A stretch of 64,000 nt of DNA from Amycolatopsis decaplanina DSM 44594 (lineage in GTDB: Bacteria > Actinomycetota > Actinomycetes > Mycobacteriales > Pseudonocardiaceae). How positions within the stretch are numbered: the first letter of the stretch is position 1; each line of letters starts with the position of its first letter. The notes beneath the pieces were generated by a model. It was given only the letters and a program-made list of their open reading frames with translations. It was not told where the DNA came from and ran no database searches. The stretch spans positions 114,042-178,041 of the forward strand of contig NZ_AOHO01000020.1 of NCBI RefSeq assembly GCF_000342005.1. Direction: 5' to 3'. Shown here in pieces: positions 1-8,443 of this stretch. The position numbers and the translations under genes are program-made.

Positions 1-2
1 AG

Positions 3-905
3 ATCGAGATCCTCCGCGGCGACCTGACCGAAGTGCTCTACGAGGCGACCAGAGAGACGACGGAGTACGTCTTCGGCGACCGGATCACCGCGCTGGACGA
101 GCGGACCGACGGTGTCGACGTCACCTTCGCCAGTGGTGCGCGGCGGACGTTCGACCTGGTCATCGGGGCGGACGGGCTGCACTCGGGAGTGCGGGCGCTG
201 GCCTTCGGCGAGGAGTCCCGGTTCGTCCGGCATCTGGGCTCGTACCTGGCGTTCTTCACCGTGCCGAACCGGCTCGGCCTGCGGAACTGGGCCGTCGGCT
301 ACGACGACGTCGGCCGGTCCGCCGGGATCCGCGGCATCCGCGACGGCGACGAGGCGATGGCCTACTTCGGGTTCGTTTCGGAGAAGGTGGACTACGACCA
401 TCGCGACATCGAGGCGCAGAAGGCGCTGGTCCGCGGGTTCGCCGCCGGGATGGCATGGGAGGCGCCCTGGCTGCTGGACCGGATGGACGAGGCCCCCGAC
501 TTCTACTTCGACTCGTGCGCCCAGGTGATCATGGAATCCTGGTCGCGCGGCCGGACCGGGCTGCTGGGCGACGCCGCTTTCTGCCCCTCGCCGCTGTCCG
601 GACAGGGTACGAGCCTTGCGTTCGTCGGCGCGTACGTCCTCGCCGGGGAACTCGCCGCCGGCCTCGACACGGGGCTCAAGCGCTACGAAGCGGTCATGCG
701 CGAGTTCGTCGAGAAGACGCAGGAGATGGGGCGGGAGAACGCGGAGTCGATCTTCGCGAAGTCGCGGACGGCTCTGCGGATGCGGTACCTGGCGATGCGG
801 GTGATGCGGCTCAAGCCGTTCGCCGCGTTGGCCGCGCGGAAGATGCGGGACGTGGTGAACGGCATCGACCTGCCGGACTACCCGGTCGCCCCCCGCCGCA
901 ATTAG
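3..905 (+). CDS. FAD-dependent monooxygenase, 5'-truncated by window edge
   Basis: The reading frame is open from the first bases of the window, so the N-terminal FAD-binding GxGxxG region lies upstream and is not seen. The visible part carries the usual late motifs of the PHBH/UbiH-like flavoprotein hydroxylases: VIGADGLHSGVR near the start, which is the DG motif that contacts FAD and NADPH, and LLGDAAFCPSPLSGQGTS, the GD motif that binds the FAD ribose. The family adds hydroxyl groups to aromatic or polyketide substrates, or modifies antibiotics. The substrate cannot be told from the sequence. The stop is TAG at 903-905, and the gene converges on the peptidase that ends at 925. Confidence 0.88.
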   Translation: MEILRGDLTEVLYEATRETTEYVFGDRITALDERTDGVDVTFASGARRTFDLVIGADGLHSGVRALAFGEESRFVRHLGSYLAFFTVPNRLGLRNWAVGYDDVGRSAGIRGIRDGDEAMAYFGFVSEKVDYDHRDIEAQKALVRGFAAGMAWEAPWLLDRMDEAPDFYFDSCAQVIMESWSRGRTGLLGDAAFCPSPLSGQGTSLAFVGAYVLAGELAAGLDTGLKRYEAVMREFVEKTQEMGRENAESIFAKSRTALRMRYLAMRVMRLKPFAALAARKMRDVVNGIDLPDYPVAPRRN

Positions 906-924
906 TCACCTACTTGCGGTGGCG

Positions 925-2367
925 TCAGCCTCGCAGAGTCCCCGGGAGTAGTTCCGCGTCCGGAGGGATCGCGGTTCCGTGGAACCACGCGTCGAAGAAC
1001 GGCCGCAGGTCCTGCTCCGAAAGCTTGATCGTGAACGCCTCGAAATCCGCCCAGGACGCGTTGGCGTTCCGGTACGCCACCGGCCACTCCTTCAGCAGCC
1101 GCGCGAACGCTCCTTCGCCGATCTTCCGCCGCAGCGCGTGGACGGCCAGGATCCCCTTGTCGTAGACGCCGTGGAATTCCTGCCCGGCCCCCATGCCGAC
1201 CAGTTTCGGCGTCCAGAAATCCGGGCTTCCCCGCATGATCTCCAGGGCGGCGCGGTAGCGGTCGTCCAGGTTCTCGTTGTCCCGCGATTCCTGCCACAGC
1301 CATTGCGCGTACGAAGCGAGGCATTCGTTGAGGCAGATGTCGGACCACGAATTCAGCGTCACCGAATCGCCGAACCACTGGTGTGCGGTTTCGTGCACCA
1401 CGGTGATCAGGTCGGCCCATTTCGCGTAGGTCGGCCTGGTCTGGGTCTCCAGCGAGAAATGGATGTCCTCGTCGAGATAGACGCCGCCCGCCGCGTCCAC
1501 CGGGTACGGCCCGAACTTCGAGGTCAGGAAGCCGATGATCTCCGGCAGCCGCCTGCCGGTGTCGCGCCGGCCCTCGGCGCCCGGCGCGTACGCGTTGACC
1601 ACCGGCGTCCCGTCCGGGAGCGCCATCCGGTCGACGGTGAACTTGTCGATCGCCACCGTGGTCAGATAGGCCGCCACGGGGGTCCGTTCCTGCCAGGCCG
1701 TCGTGGTCCAGCCGTTCGCCGAGGTCTTCTGGATCTCGCGCCCGTTCGAGATGACGGTCCAGCCGTCCGGAACGCGGGCGGTGAGGGTGAACATCGCCTT
1801 GTCACGCGGGGTCTCGTTGACGGGATACCAGAACGACGCCGAATGCGGCTCGCCGACGATGAACGCGCCGCCGTCCTTCGACTTCTGCCAGCCGTTCTCG
1901 CTGCCACCCGCCTTGGGGGTCGCCGACGGGTCGCCGCCGTAGACGACCTTCGTGCGGAAGGTGGTCCCGTTCCGGATCGGCCCGGCGGGCGTCACCACCA
2001 GCTCGAATTCGCCTTCGCGGGCGAACTTCGCCGGTTTCCCGTCCACTTCAACGGATTGGACCGTCAAGCCGCGTAAGTCCAAGTTGTACCGATTGAGGTC
2101 CTGGGTCGCTTTCGCGATCACCGTGGTGTCGCCGTCGAGACGACCTTTCGCGGGGTCGTAAGTGATCCCGACCTGGTATTCGGCCGCGTCGTAGCCGCCG
2201 TTTCCGTCCATCGGGTAGTACGGGTCGCCCGCGCCCGAAGCGCCCGGCGCCGGGTTCATCGGCGGCGGCGGAGGGGGCGTGGCCGGAGGAGGATCGGCAC
2301 TGCAGCCGATAATCAGGGCGCAGACGACCCCCAGGACCAGACCGGCGGTGGGGACACGGCTGCGCAT
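925..2367 (-). CDS. Secreted M1-family metallopeptidase (lipoprotein), active-site intact
   Basis: A 480-residue protein with a lipoprotein signal ending in IIGC and a proline-rich linker, so it should be anchored outside the membrane. The zinc motif HETAH lies at H325-E326-H329, and the third ligand is the Glu 19 residues later (E348, in LNECLAS). A Glu in SLETQTRP takes the place of the GxMEN exopeptidase motif. It should be an aminopeptidase of the gluzincin M1 group. The ATG at 2367 is preferred over the GTG at 2409 because the signal peptide then begins at MRSRVP. The start overlaps the start of the divergent hydrolase by 2 bases. A paralogue lacking these residues lies at 8625-10067. 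Confidence 0.92.
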   Translation of the reverse strand: MRSRVPTAGLVLGVVCALIIGCSADPPPATPPPPPPMNPAPGASGAGDPYYPMDGNGGYDAAEYQVGITYDPAKGRLDGDTTVIAKATQDLNRYNLDLRGLTVQSVEVDGKPAKFAREGEFELVVTPAGPIRNGTTFRTKVVYGGDPSATPKAGGSENGWQKSKDGGAFIVGEPHSASFWYPVNETPRDKAMFTLTARVPDGWTVISNGREIQKTSANGWTTTAWQERTPVAAYLTTVAIDKFTVDRMALPDGTPVVNAYAPGAEGRRDTGRRLPEIIGFLTSKFGPYPVDAAGGVYLDEDIHFSLETQTRPTYAKWADLITVVHETAHQWFGDSVTLNSWSDICLNECLASYAQWLWQESRDNENLDDRYRAALEIMRGSPDFWTPKLVGMGAGQEFHGVYDKGILAVHALRRKIGEGAFARLLKEWPVAYRNANASWADFEAFTIKLSEQDLRPFFDAWFHGTAIPPDAELLPGTLRG

Positions 2368-3163
2368 GGAGGGGAGCTTAGTGGTGATCCAGCGCGACGG
2401 GTTGGTCACTTTCGGCGGCGACGGGCCGCCGATCGTCCTTCTGCACGGGCTGATGGGCAGGGCGACGACGTGGTGGCGGGTCGCGCGAAGGCTCGAACCG
2501 TACGGGCGTGTCCACGGCCTCGACGCGCGCGGTCACGGACGCGGACCGCGCGGCGGGCCCTGGCGCACCGAGCGGTTCGCCGACGACGTCGCCGAGGTGC
2601 TGCGGACCTTCGGCGAACCCGCGGTCCTGATCGGACATTCGATGGGCGGCCTGCACGCGTGGGTCACCGCGGCCACGTATCCCGAGCTCGTCCGCGCCGT
2701 GGTCTGTGAGGACTTCGCGCCGGATCAGCGCGGCCGGACCGTGGACACCTGGCGCGGGTACTTCGAATCGTGGCCGGTCCCGTTCCGGTCGCTGGCCCAC
2801 GTGCGCGAGTTCTTCGGCGGCACCGGCGACTACTTCATCGAATGCGTCGAGGAACGTGAGGACGGCTACCACCTGATCGCGTCCCTCCCGGACCTGTACG
2901 AGATCGCGGCGGAATGGGGACGGCGCGATTTCTGGGAGTTCGTCGAGCGCGTCGAATGCCCGCTGCTGGCGATCGAAGGCGAACGGACCGCGATGCCGCA
3001 CGGCCAGCAGGCCGAGCTGGCGGCACGCGTGCCCGGCGGCCTCGGACGGCACATCGTCGTCCAAGGCGCCGGGCACGTGGTGCACGACGAAGCGCCGGAG
3101 ACCTACCTCGGTGCCGTCGAAGCGTTTCTCTCCGACGTCATCGGTCAGCCCTTCGCCAGCTGA
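2366..3163 (+). CDS. Alpha/beta-fold hydrolase
   Basis: A 265-residue single-domain alpha/beta hydrolase. The oxyanion HG motif (VLLHGLMG), the nucleophile elbow GHSMGG and the catalytic His in GAGHVVHDE are in the expected order. The acid position is less clear because the usual GxxD segment reads AIEGERTAMPH. Substrate is unknown; esterase, lactonase or haloperoxidase-like members share this pattern. The ATG at 2366 gives a normal N-terminus, but GTG at 2381 or 2384 is possible. The 3' end overlaps the convergent thioredoxin gene by 19 bases, and the start overlaps the divergent peptidase start. Confidence 0.88.
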   Translation: MEGSLVVIQRDGLVTFGGDGPPIVLLHGLMGRATTWWRVARRLEPYGRVHGLDARGHGRGPRGGPWRTERFADDVAEVLRTFGEPAVLIGHSMGGLHAWVTAATYPELVRAVVCEDFAPDQRGRTVDTWRGYFESWPVPFRSLAHVREFFGGTGDYFIECVEEREDGYHLIASLPDLYEIAAEWGRRDFWEFVERVECPLLAIEGERTAMPHGQQAELAARVPGGLGRHIVVQGAGHVVHDEAPETYLGAVEAFLSDVIGQPFAS

Positions 3164-3594
3164 GCGTCGATCCAGGCACGCAACCGCGCTTCGCCCGGGT
3201 AACCGATGTTCCGCGAGGACGGCAGTTCGGCGGCGTCGCGGACACCGACCAGCGTCGGGAGGTAGCGGATGTTGTACCGGCTGGACAGGTCCCGGCTCTG
3301 GTCGACGTCGACCTCACCGAGCAGGAACCGGCCGCCGTACTCACCGGCGAGCCGTTCGATCACCGGCTTCATCTGGCGGCACGGCGGGCACCAGGTCGCG
3401 CCGAAGTCCATGATGACCAGCTTTTGTTTCGAGATGTTCATGACCTCGGCGTAGTTGGCCGAAGTCACCGTCATCACGTTCTCGGCCTTCGGTGCGGCTG
3501 AAGCCGCGCCGTTGCCGAAGCCGGTGACGAGTGCCAGCACACCGGCCAGCACGCAGACGAACCGTTTGCACTTGGACAAGACGATCTCCTTCAA
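3145..3594 (-). CDS. Secreted thioredoxin-fold protein
   Basis: A 149-residue protein with an N-terminal Sec signal peptide ending near AASAAP, followed by one thioredoxin domain. The active site is WCPPC rather than the cytoplasmic WCGPC, and the cis-proline is in YLPTLV. It most likely carries out thiol-disulfide exchange outside the membrane. The gene lies 14 bases downstream of the rhodanese gene on the same strand, so the two are probably cotranscribed and may handle sulfur or disulfide stress together. It ends inside the last codons of the convergent hydrolase gene. Confidence 0.92.
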   Translation of the reverse strand: MKEIVLSKCKRFVCVLAGVLALVTGFGNGAASAAPKAENVMTVTSANYAEVMNISKQKLVIMDFGATWCPPCRQMKPVIERLAGEYGGRFLLGEVDVDQSRDLSSRYNIRYLPTLVGVRDAAELPSSRNIGYPGEARLRAWIDAQLAKG

Positions 3595-3608
3595 TGCGGG
3601 GAGTCCGC

Positions 3609-3959
3609 TCAGGACGAAGACCAGGTCGGCAAATCGTTCGCGACCCAGTCTTCGATGCCTTCGCGGTACTTGCGGACGTTCGTGTACCCGAGCTCCAGCA
3701 GGCGCCGCCCGACGAATTCACTGTTGCGGCACGGCGTGTTCGCGCAATAGACGACGATCGCGGCGGCCTTGTCCGGAAGCACCGTCGGTGCCAGGCGGTC
3801 GGTGAATTCGGCGGCCTGTTCGTACGGGAAACCCGGAATGTTGCGAGCTTCCGGCAGATGCTCCTTTTCGAAATAGGCGACCGGCATCGTGTCGACCACG
3901 ACCACCGATCCGGACTCCATCCGGGAGAGCAGTTCCGTACGGGTGATCAACGGCAGCAT
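3609..3959 (-). CDS. Rhodanese-like domain protein
   Basis: A 116-residue single rhodanese domain. The active-site cysteine is in VVYCANTPCRNS, preceded by the CH2A-type segment VVVDTMP and followed by the typical GYTNVRKYREGIEDW ending. Single-domain rhodaneses transfer sulfane sulfur to cyanide or thiols. This one has no signal peptide, so it acts in the cytoplasm, unlike its operon partner, the secreted thioredoxin. The first gene of a likely two-gene operon; upstream lies a repeat-filled intergenic region. Confidence 0.92.
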   Translation of the reverse strand: MLPLITRTELLSRMESGSVVVVDTMPVAYFEKEHLPEARNIPGFPYEQAAEFTDRLAPTVLPDKAAAIVVYCANTPCRNSEFVGRRLLELGYTNVRKYREGIEDWVANDLPTWSSS

Positions 3960-4094
3960 GGTGTCCCTTCTTTCGGCGACCGTGATTGACGATTCCCATC
4001 GTCGGTCGTCTTCAGGGACACGCTCTAGTGCCGCCTCGGCATGCCGAGGGGTTATCGAGTGTGCGCCGGCCTCGTGAGTGGTAAGTCGTGTTCT

Positions 4095-4147
4095 ATTGAG
4101 GGGTAAGGCAAACGTGGCGTGGTGTCGGGGCGTGTCGCGAAAGCCAC
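4095..4147 (+). repeat. Dispersed intergenic repeat, copy 1
   Basis: A 53-base stretch beginning ATTGAGGGGTAAGGCAAA and ending in GTGTCGCGAAAGCCAC. It matches 63896-63943, which lacks five bases (CGTGG) in the middle. Its end forms the left arm of a GTCGCGAAAG hairpin in this copy only. Confidence 0.8.
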
Positions 4148-4156
4148 TTTCGCGAC
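4134..4156. terminator. Perfect hairpin GTCGCGAAAG-CCA-CTTTCGCGAC
   Basis: Ten-base perfect stem with a 3-base loop. No T-run follows. A related hairpin (GTTGCGAAAG) lies at 8542-8564. It may be a terminator or a structured repeat. Confidence 0.5.
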
Positions 4157-4195
4157 GTGGGATGTCCCGAAAGTGGCTTTCGCGGCGTTGGCGGT

Positions 4196-4259
4196 GGCGG
4201 ACCGTGGTGGGGTCTCGTGAGTGGTGAGGACGGTTCTAACCGTCCTCACCACTCACGAG
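4196..4259 (+). repeat. 46-bp palindrome family, copy 1 (with left flank)
   Basis: Left arm CTCGTGAGTGGTGAGGACGG plus TT at 4214, a 2-base centre and an exact reverse-complement right arm ending at 4259. The flank GGACCGTGGTGGGG before it is shared with the other copies. It lies 20 bases past the end of the convergent LysR gene (4280), where a terminator would be expected. Confidence 0.85.
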
Positions 4260-4279
4260 GTTCCGCGGCCCTTGCCTCG

Positions 4280-5233
4280 CTATCCGGCGGCCGGGCGGCC
4301 GTGGCGGTGCAGCCAAGCGCGGTACGGCGCCGTCCGCTCGGCGAGCCGCCAATATCCAGCCTTCGCCTCGGTGGCGAGTTCCGGGACGCCGGGCGCGCAC
4401 GGGCCGTCCTCCCGCCAGGCGAGCACATGCCGCACACACATCGGCGCGCCCGCCAGCGGCCGGATGGCCAGTCCGTCCGACGGCGGCCGGGTCGGCTGGA
4501 TCAGCGCGACGCCGTACCCGCCGCCGACCAGATCCTCCCGTGTGGTGTCGATGTCGACGTCGTGGGTGATCCGGGGATCGAAACCGTGCGCGAGACACAT
4601 TTCGCGGAACACCACCCGGCAGCCGTCACCGCCGCTCGACACGATCCAGTCCTCCCCGGCCAGTTCTGCGAGTTCGATCTCCTGTTCGCCGGCGAGCGGA
4701 TGTCCCGCGGGCACCGCGACGAACGACGGCTCCTCGACCAGGGTCATGGTCCGTACCTCCGGCGGCACGGGGAGGCCGCGTCCGCCGCAGATCATGATCA
4801 GCGCGAGATCGATGCCCCGGTTCGCGACCTGCGCGAGCAGCCGCGTGCGCGAGGTGTCCGTCCGCGTGCGGAACGGTTCGCCCGGCCGCAGGTCGCGCAG
4901 CCCGCCGAGCAGCGAACCCGTGATGGCGCTGTCGTTCCAGCCGATCCTGATCGATTCGCCCGTCTCGGGTTCCTGGCGGTGGAAGTCGTGTTCCAGTTCG
5001 TCGAAGGTGAGCACGATCGCCTTCGCCCGCCGCAGGATCAGGGCGCCGAGTTCGGTGGGCCGCACGCCGTGCTGGTCGCGGTGGAACAGTGACCCGCCGA
5101 CCATCCGCTCGATCCGGCGCAACTGGTGGCTGAGCGCGGGCTGCCCGAGCCCCAGTCCGGCGGCGGCGCGGTTGAGGCTGCCGGCGGAAGCGATCTCACA
5201 GATCACGCGAAGATGCCGAACCTGAATCTCCAT
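4280..5233 (-). CDS. LysR-family transcriptional regulator (CDPS locus, divergent)
   Basis: A 317-residue LTTR. The winged HTH occupies about residues 5-65 (RHLRVICEIASAGSLNRAA, QPALSHQLRRIE) and is followed by a periplasmic-binding-like effector domain. The ATG at 5233 gives the canonical family N-terminus; the frame stays open further upstream. It is transcribed away from the cyclodipeptide synthase, the usual arrangement for an LTTR controlling its neighbour. Its C-terminus (RHVLAW, TAPYRAWL) resembles that of the second LysR at 7400-8380, which suggests that the two are paralogues. The effector is unknown. Confidence 0.92.
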   Translation of the reverse strand: MEIQVRHLRVICEIASAGSLNRAAAGLGLGQPALSHQLRRIERMVGGSLFHRDQHGVRPTELGALILRRAKAIVLTFDELEHDFHRQEPETGESIRIGWNDSAITGSLLGGLRDLRPGEPFRTRTDTSRTRLLAQVANRGIDLALIMICGGRGLPVPPEVRTMTLVEEPSFVAVPAGHPLAGEQEIELAELAGEDWIVSSGGDGCRVVFREMCLAHGFDPRITHDVDIDTTREDLVGGGYGVALIQPTRPPSDGLAIRPLAGAPMCVRHVLAWREDGPCAPGVPELATEAKAGYWRLAERTAPYRAWLHRHGRPAAG

Positions 5234-5274
5234 GACTTCGTATACCGCGACCCGTTCGCGCCCGGCACCTCCGA

Positions 5275-5293
5275 AAGTCGAGATCCGCGACTT
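5275..5293. promoter_or_regulatory. Putative LysR operator
   Basis: Dyad AAGTCG-N7-CGACTT lies 42 bases upstream of the LysR start, in the divergent region before the CDPS gene. LTTR boxes are often 15-19-bp dyads with T-N11-A, so this is a plausible site. Assignment is inference. Confidence 0.45.
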
Positions 5294-5400
5294 CTTATAA
5301 CCCGGTGACAACATTCGATGGCAATACCCGCACCATCGGGCCGTGGCTACATTCGGTCGACGCCTCTTCTCCCCGCATATCCCGCGAATCAGGAGCCGTC

Positions 5401-6087
5401 TTGCCGCGACCACTGCCGCTCACCGAGCATTGCGCCGATCCGCTGGCGCTGGCCGAGCACGTTTGCATCGGCGTCAGCCCGTTCAACAGCTATTTCACCG
5501 TTGATCGTATCGCCGATCTCGCCCGCTGGGCCATGTCGGCCTTTCGCGGTTTTCATTTCTTCGTCCCCGACGGCCCGTCCGCGTTCACCCTCGAAGCGCT
5601 CGGCTATGACCCGGTCCGTGCCGCGCAGAAGGCGCAGCGGCAAGGCAATTACACGCGGAACAAGATCGTCCGGGCGTTGCAGCAGGTCTGCCCTTCGGAT
5701 CCGCACACGCTGATCCTGGACGCCGCGGCACTCGAGGCCGACAGTGCGTATCTCGGCCTGCTTTCCGAGGCGCACCATCGTTTCGCCACCGACCCGGAAT
5801 TCGCCGAGCACTGCCTCGGTGCCACGGGCTGGGTGCTGGACCGGCGGCTGCCCGAAGGCGAACACCCCACGCGTGACCAGCTGCGCAGCGCGGTCCGGTA
5901 CTTCCTCGCCGAGCTGCCGATGTTCGTCGGCACCGTCGCCGTGGCCGGGGTCGGCAGTTCCGTGTTCGCCTATCACCAGCGGGTCGCGTTCCTCGAACGG
6001 CTCTACCGCGGCGAACTGTCCTGGCGGCCGTTGCCTGGTCAGGGCTTCGTCGTCCTCGAGCAAGCCGTCCCGGAACGGGCGGAGTGA
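5401..6087 (+). CDS. Cyclodipeptide synthase (NYH subfamily)
   Basis: CDPSs use two aminoacyl-tRNAs to make a diketopiperazine. With the TTG at 5401 the product has 228 residues. It keeps every key AlbC residue at a constant offset of 11: S26 nucleophile in GVSPFNSYF (AlbC S37), N29 (N40), Y167 and E171 in YFLAELP (Y178, E182), and Y191-H192 (Y202, H203). N, Y and H place it in the NYH subfamily. TTG 5401 is chosen because AGGAG at 5391-5395 sits five bases before it; a GTG at 5305 is in frame but has no clear ribosome site. It overlaps the permease start by four bases (GTGA), so the two are coupled. No cyclodipeptide oxidase or P450 is nearby. The amino acids used cannot be read from sequence. 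Confidence 0.93.
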   Translation: MPRPLPLTEHCADPLALAEHVCIGVSPFNSYFTVDRIADLARWAMSAFRGFHFFVPDGPSAFTLEALGYDPVRAAQKAQRQGNYTRNKIVRALQQVCPSDPHTLILDAAALEADSAYLGLLSEAHHRFATDPEFAEHCLGATGWVLDRRLPEGEHPTRDQLRSAVRYFLAELPMFVGTVAVAGVGSSVFAYHQRVAFLERLYRGELSWRPLPGQGFVVLEQAVPERAE

Positions 6088-7403
6088 CCGTGGAACACGA
6101 CGACTTCTCCCTGCGCCGGGTTCCCGCCGAACGCCGTTACTCCTGGATTTCCGTCGCACTGCAACGGTTCGGGCAGGTGTCCTCGTTCCACCAGTTCCTG
6201 CTCGGCGCGGTACTCGGTTTCGGCATGACCTTCCGGGACGCGGTACTGGCCATCACGATCGGTTCGGTACTGCTGGAGATCATCACCATCCTGATGGGCG
6301 TCGCCGGCACCCGGGAGGGGCTTTCGACGTCGGTGCTCGCGCGCTGGACCGGGTTCGGCACCGGCGGATCCTCGCTGGTCGGGCTCCTGATGACGGTGAG
6401 CCTGGCGGGCTGGTTCGGGGTGCAGAACGACGTGTTCGCCCACGGTCTCCACGCCTTGATGGGCGGCCCGCCGGTGTGGGTGTGGGCGCTCGCGGGCGGC
6501 GCGCTGGTCACCATGATCGTCGTGTTCGGCTTCCACGCGATGGCCTGGACGGCGTATCTGACGGTGCCCGCTTTCCTCGCGCTGGCGGGGTTTTCGATCA
6601 TCTCCGCACTCGGCGACCATTCGCTGCCCGTACTGATGTCCGAGCCGCCGCCGGGACCGTCGATGTCGCTGGCGCAAGGCACCACGCTGGTGGCGGGCGC
6701 GTTCATCATGGGCGCGATCATGACGCCGGACATGACCCGGTTCAACCGGACCGCGTCCGACGTGGTGAAGCAGACCCTGGTCAGCGTCACCTTGGGCCAG
6801 TACCTGATCGGCCTGATCGGGGTCCTGCTCGCGCACGCGGCGAAAAGCGCCGACGTGGTCGGGATCATCACCTCGTCGTCCGGTGTGCTCGGCACGCTGA
6901 TCCTCGTCACCGCGATCCTGAAGATCAACGACTGGAACCTCTATTCGTCCTCGCTCGGGCTGGTGAACACCGTGCAGGTGCTGCTGTCCCGTCGGTTGGA
7001 CCGCACCACCGCGACCCTGCTGCTCGGCGGTCTCGGCACGGTGCTCTCCGCGATCGGCATCCTCGACCACTTCACCACCTTTCTGACGTGGGTCGGCGTG
7101 GTCACGCCGCCGGTGGCGGGAGTGGTGATCGCCGAGTACTACGTGGTCCGGCGCTGGAAACCGGATTTGGAAGCCACCCGCGCGTCCGGGGAGCTGCCGT
7201 CCGCCTGCCCGTCTTGGGTTCCGGCCGCGCTGATCTGCTGGGTGGCCGGGGCCGCGGTGGGGGCCTGGCTGCCCTGGGGAATCCCCACGGTGAACTCCGT
7301 TTCCGGTGCTTTTCTCCTGTATATTCTTCTCGGCAGACGGACCACGGCCGCGGTGCTTCCCGCGGCGATGACTTCTTCCGGCGGGTCGAAAACCCGTTCG
7401 TGA
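6084..7403 (+). CDS. NCS1-type permease (cytosine/purine family) coupled to the CDPS
   Basis: A 439-residue membrane protein with about 12 hydrophobic segments. The pattern matches the nucleobase-cation-symport-1 (CodB-like) family, including GVQNDVF in the third segment region and TPDMTRFNR before the middle helices. Members import cytosine, purines, hydantoins or allantoin. Here the start codon overlaps the CDPS stop (GTGA), and the stop overlaps the next LysR start in the same way, so the three genes are translationally coupled. The job could be uptake of a purine for a CDPS product, or movement of the diketopiperazine itself. Both are inference. Confidence 0.88.
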   Translation: MTVEHDDFSLRRVPAERRYSWISVALQRFGQVSSFHQFLLGAVLGFGMTFRDAVLAITIGSVLLEIITILMGVAGTREGLSTSVLARWTGFGTGGSSLVGLLMTVSLAGWFGVQNDVFAHGLHALMGGPPVWVWALAGGALVTMIVVFGFHAMAWTAYLTVPAFLALAGFSIISALGDHSLPVLMSEPPPGPSMSLAQGTTLVAGAFIMGAIMTPDMTRFNRTASDVVKQTLVSVTLGQYLIGLIGVLLAHAAKSADVVGIITSSSGVLGTLILVTAILKINDWNLYSSSLGLVNTVQVLLSRRLDRTTATLLLGGLGTVLSAIGILDHFTTFLTWVGVVTPPVAGVVIAEYYVVRRWKPDLEATRASGELPSACPSWVPAALICWVAGAAVGAWLPWGIPTVNSVSGAFLLYILLGRRTTAAVLPAAMTSSGGSKTRS

Positions 7404-8380
7404 CAAAGGAGTTCGACGTCGTACAGCTGGATGTCCACCACCTGCGGGTGATCCGGGCGATCGCGGACACGGGCAGCCTTTCCCGCGCCGCGATCGCGCT
7501 CGGTGTCACCCAGCCCGCGGTTTCCGCGCAACTCAAACGGCTGGAGAACATGCTGGGCTACCAGCTGTTCGACCGGCGCGAGGGCGGCGTGACACCGACC
7601 CCGATGGGCGAACTGCTGTTGCGCCGCACCGCCGCTTTGCTGCCACAGCTGGACAAACTTCTCGAAGACATCGAGCAGCGCGTCTGCCCCAGCGGCCCGC
7701 CCGGCGTCGTCCGGGTGGCCGCGGTGGCCAGCGCGCTGGTGGCGCGTCTGCCTTCGCTGGTGACCAGGCTGTGGCCCGAGGTCTCCGAGGTGCAGGTCGT
7801 GCACGACGACCATCCCGAGCGGCTGCTGCCGCTGCTGGCCCAGCGGCGCGCGGAATTGGGGCTGGTCAAGGACTATCCGGGATACGAGCTCGAAGTCCCC
7901 GCGAACGTGGACACCGCGGTGGTGGTGACCGAGCCGACCTTCGTCCTGCTGCCGGAATTCCATCCGCTGGCGCGCGAGGAGGTCATCGACCTGCGCGACC
8001 TGCGGGACGAATCATGGGTGATGGTGTCCGATTCGTCGGCGGCCACGTTCACCAAGTATTTCGCCGACACCTGCGCGCGGCACGGTTTCAGCCCGTCGTT
8101 CACCCATCAGGTGACTTCGCAGCAAGTGGCGCTGTTGGTGGTCAAGGCGGGCGCGGTCGGTCTGTCCCAGCCGATCTGCGATCCCGTGAACCTCGGTATC
8201 GTGACCCGGCCACTGCGCGGGGATGTGTTGCCGCGCAGGCATGTTCTCGCTTGGAACAGGGAGACCTTCGTGGCGGGACGGCGGGAGGAGCTGATCTCCG
8301 CCGTGGTCGAGACGTACTGGGCCGAGGCGCGGACGGCACCGGTCTACGCCGCATACCTGGATAAGACTCGTGAGTGGTAA
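7400..8380 (+). CDS. Second LysR-family regulator of the CDPS locus
   Basis: A 326-residue LTTR with the HTH at the N-terminus (HHLRVIRAIADTGSLSRAA, TQPAVSAQLKRLE) and an LTTR substrate-binding domain. GTG at 7400 overlaps the permease stop as GTGA; the long open frame upstream of 7400 is only a shadow of the permease and CDPS genes. The last codons (REW and stop) are made by the left arm of a 46-bp palindromic repeat, so the insertion of the repeat has set the present C-terminus. It resembles the divergent LysR at 4280-5233. Confidence 0.9.
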   Translation: MTKEFDVVQLDVHHLRVIRAIADTGSLSRAAIALGVTQPAVSAQLKRLENMLGYQLFDRREGGVTPTPMGELLLRRTAALLPQLDKLLEDIEQRVCPSGPPGVVRVAAVASALVARLPSLVTRLWPEVSEVQVVHDDHPERLLPLLAQRRAELGLVKDYPGYELEVPANVDTAVVVTEPTFVLLPEFHPLAREEVIDLRDLRDESWVMVSDSSAATFTKYFADTCARHGFSPSFTHQVTSQQVALLVVKAGAVGLSQPICDPVNLGIVTRPLRGDVLPRRHVLAWNRETFVAGRREELISAVVETYWAEARTAPVYAAYLDKTREW

Positions 8381-8434
8381 GGACGGTTAGAACCGTCCTT
8401 ACCACTCACGAGCCCACCACGGTTCGCCGCTCAG
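8367..8434 (-). repeat. 46-bp palindrome family, copy 2
   Basis: Perfect palindrome at 8367-8412 (22-base arms, centre AG), then the shared flank CCCACCACGGTTCGCCGCTCAG in reverse orientation relative to the copies at 4196 and 43708. It overlaps the end of the LysR gene. Confidence 0.88.
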
Positions 8435-8443
8435 GTCATCTGA

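Larger units (their letters stand above)
3960..4279. other. Intergenic region filled with palindromes and dispersed repeats
   Basis: No convincing gene. It holds the promoter side of the rhodanese operon, a copy of a dispersed repeat starting ATTGAGGGGTAAGGCAAA at 4095 (second copy at 63896), a GTCGCGAAAG hairpin (4134-4156), a related hairpin just after it, and a full 46-bp palindrome (4214-4259). A fragment of that palindrome (CTCGTGAGTGGTAAG) also occurs near 4070. Confidence 0.75.

Noticed and set aside
5744..7399. Long plus-strand open frame upstream of the second LysR
   Set aside because: It is read through the CDPS and permease genes in another frame and gives Arg/Ser/Pro-rich protein; the real start is GTG 7400.
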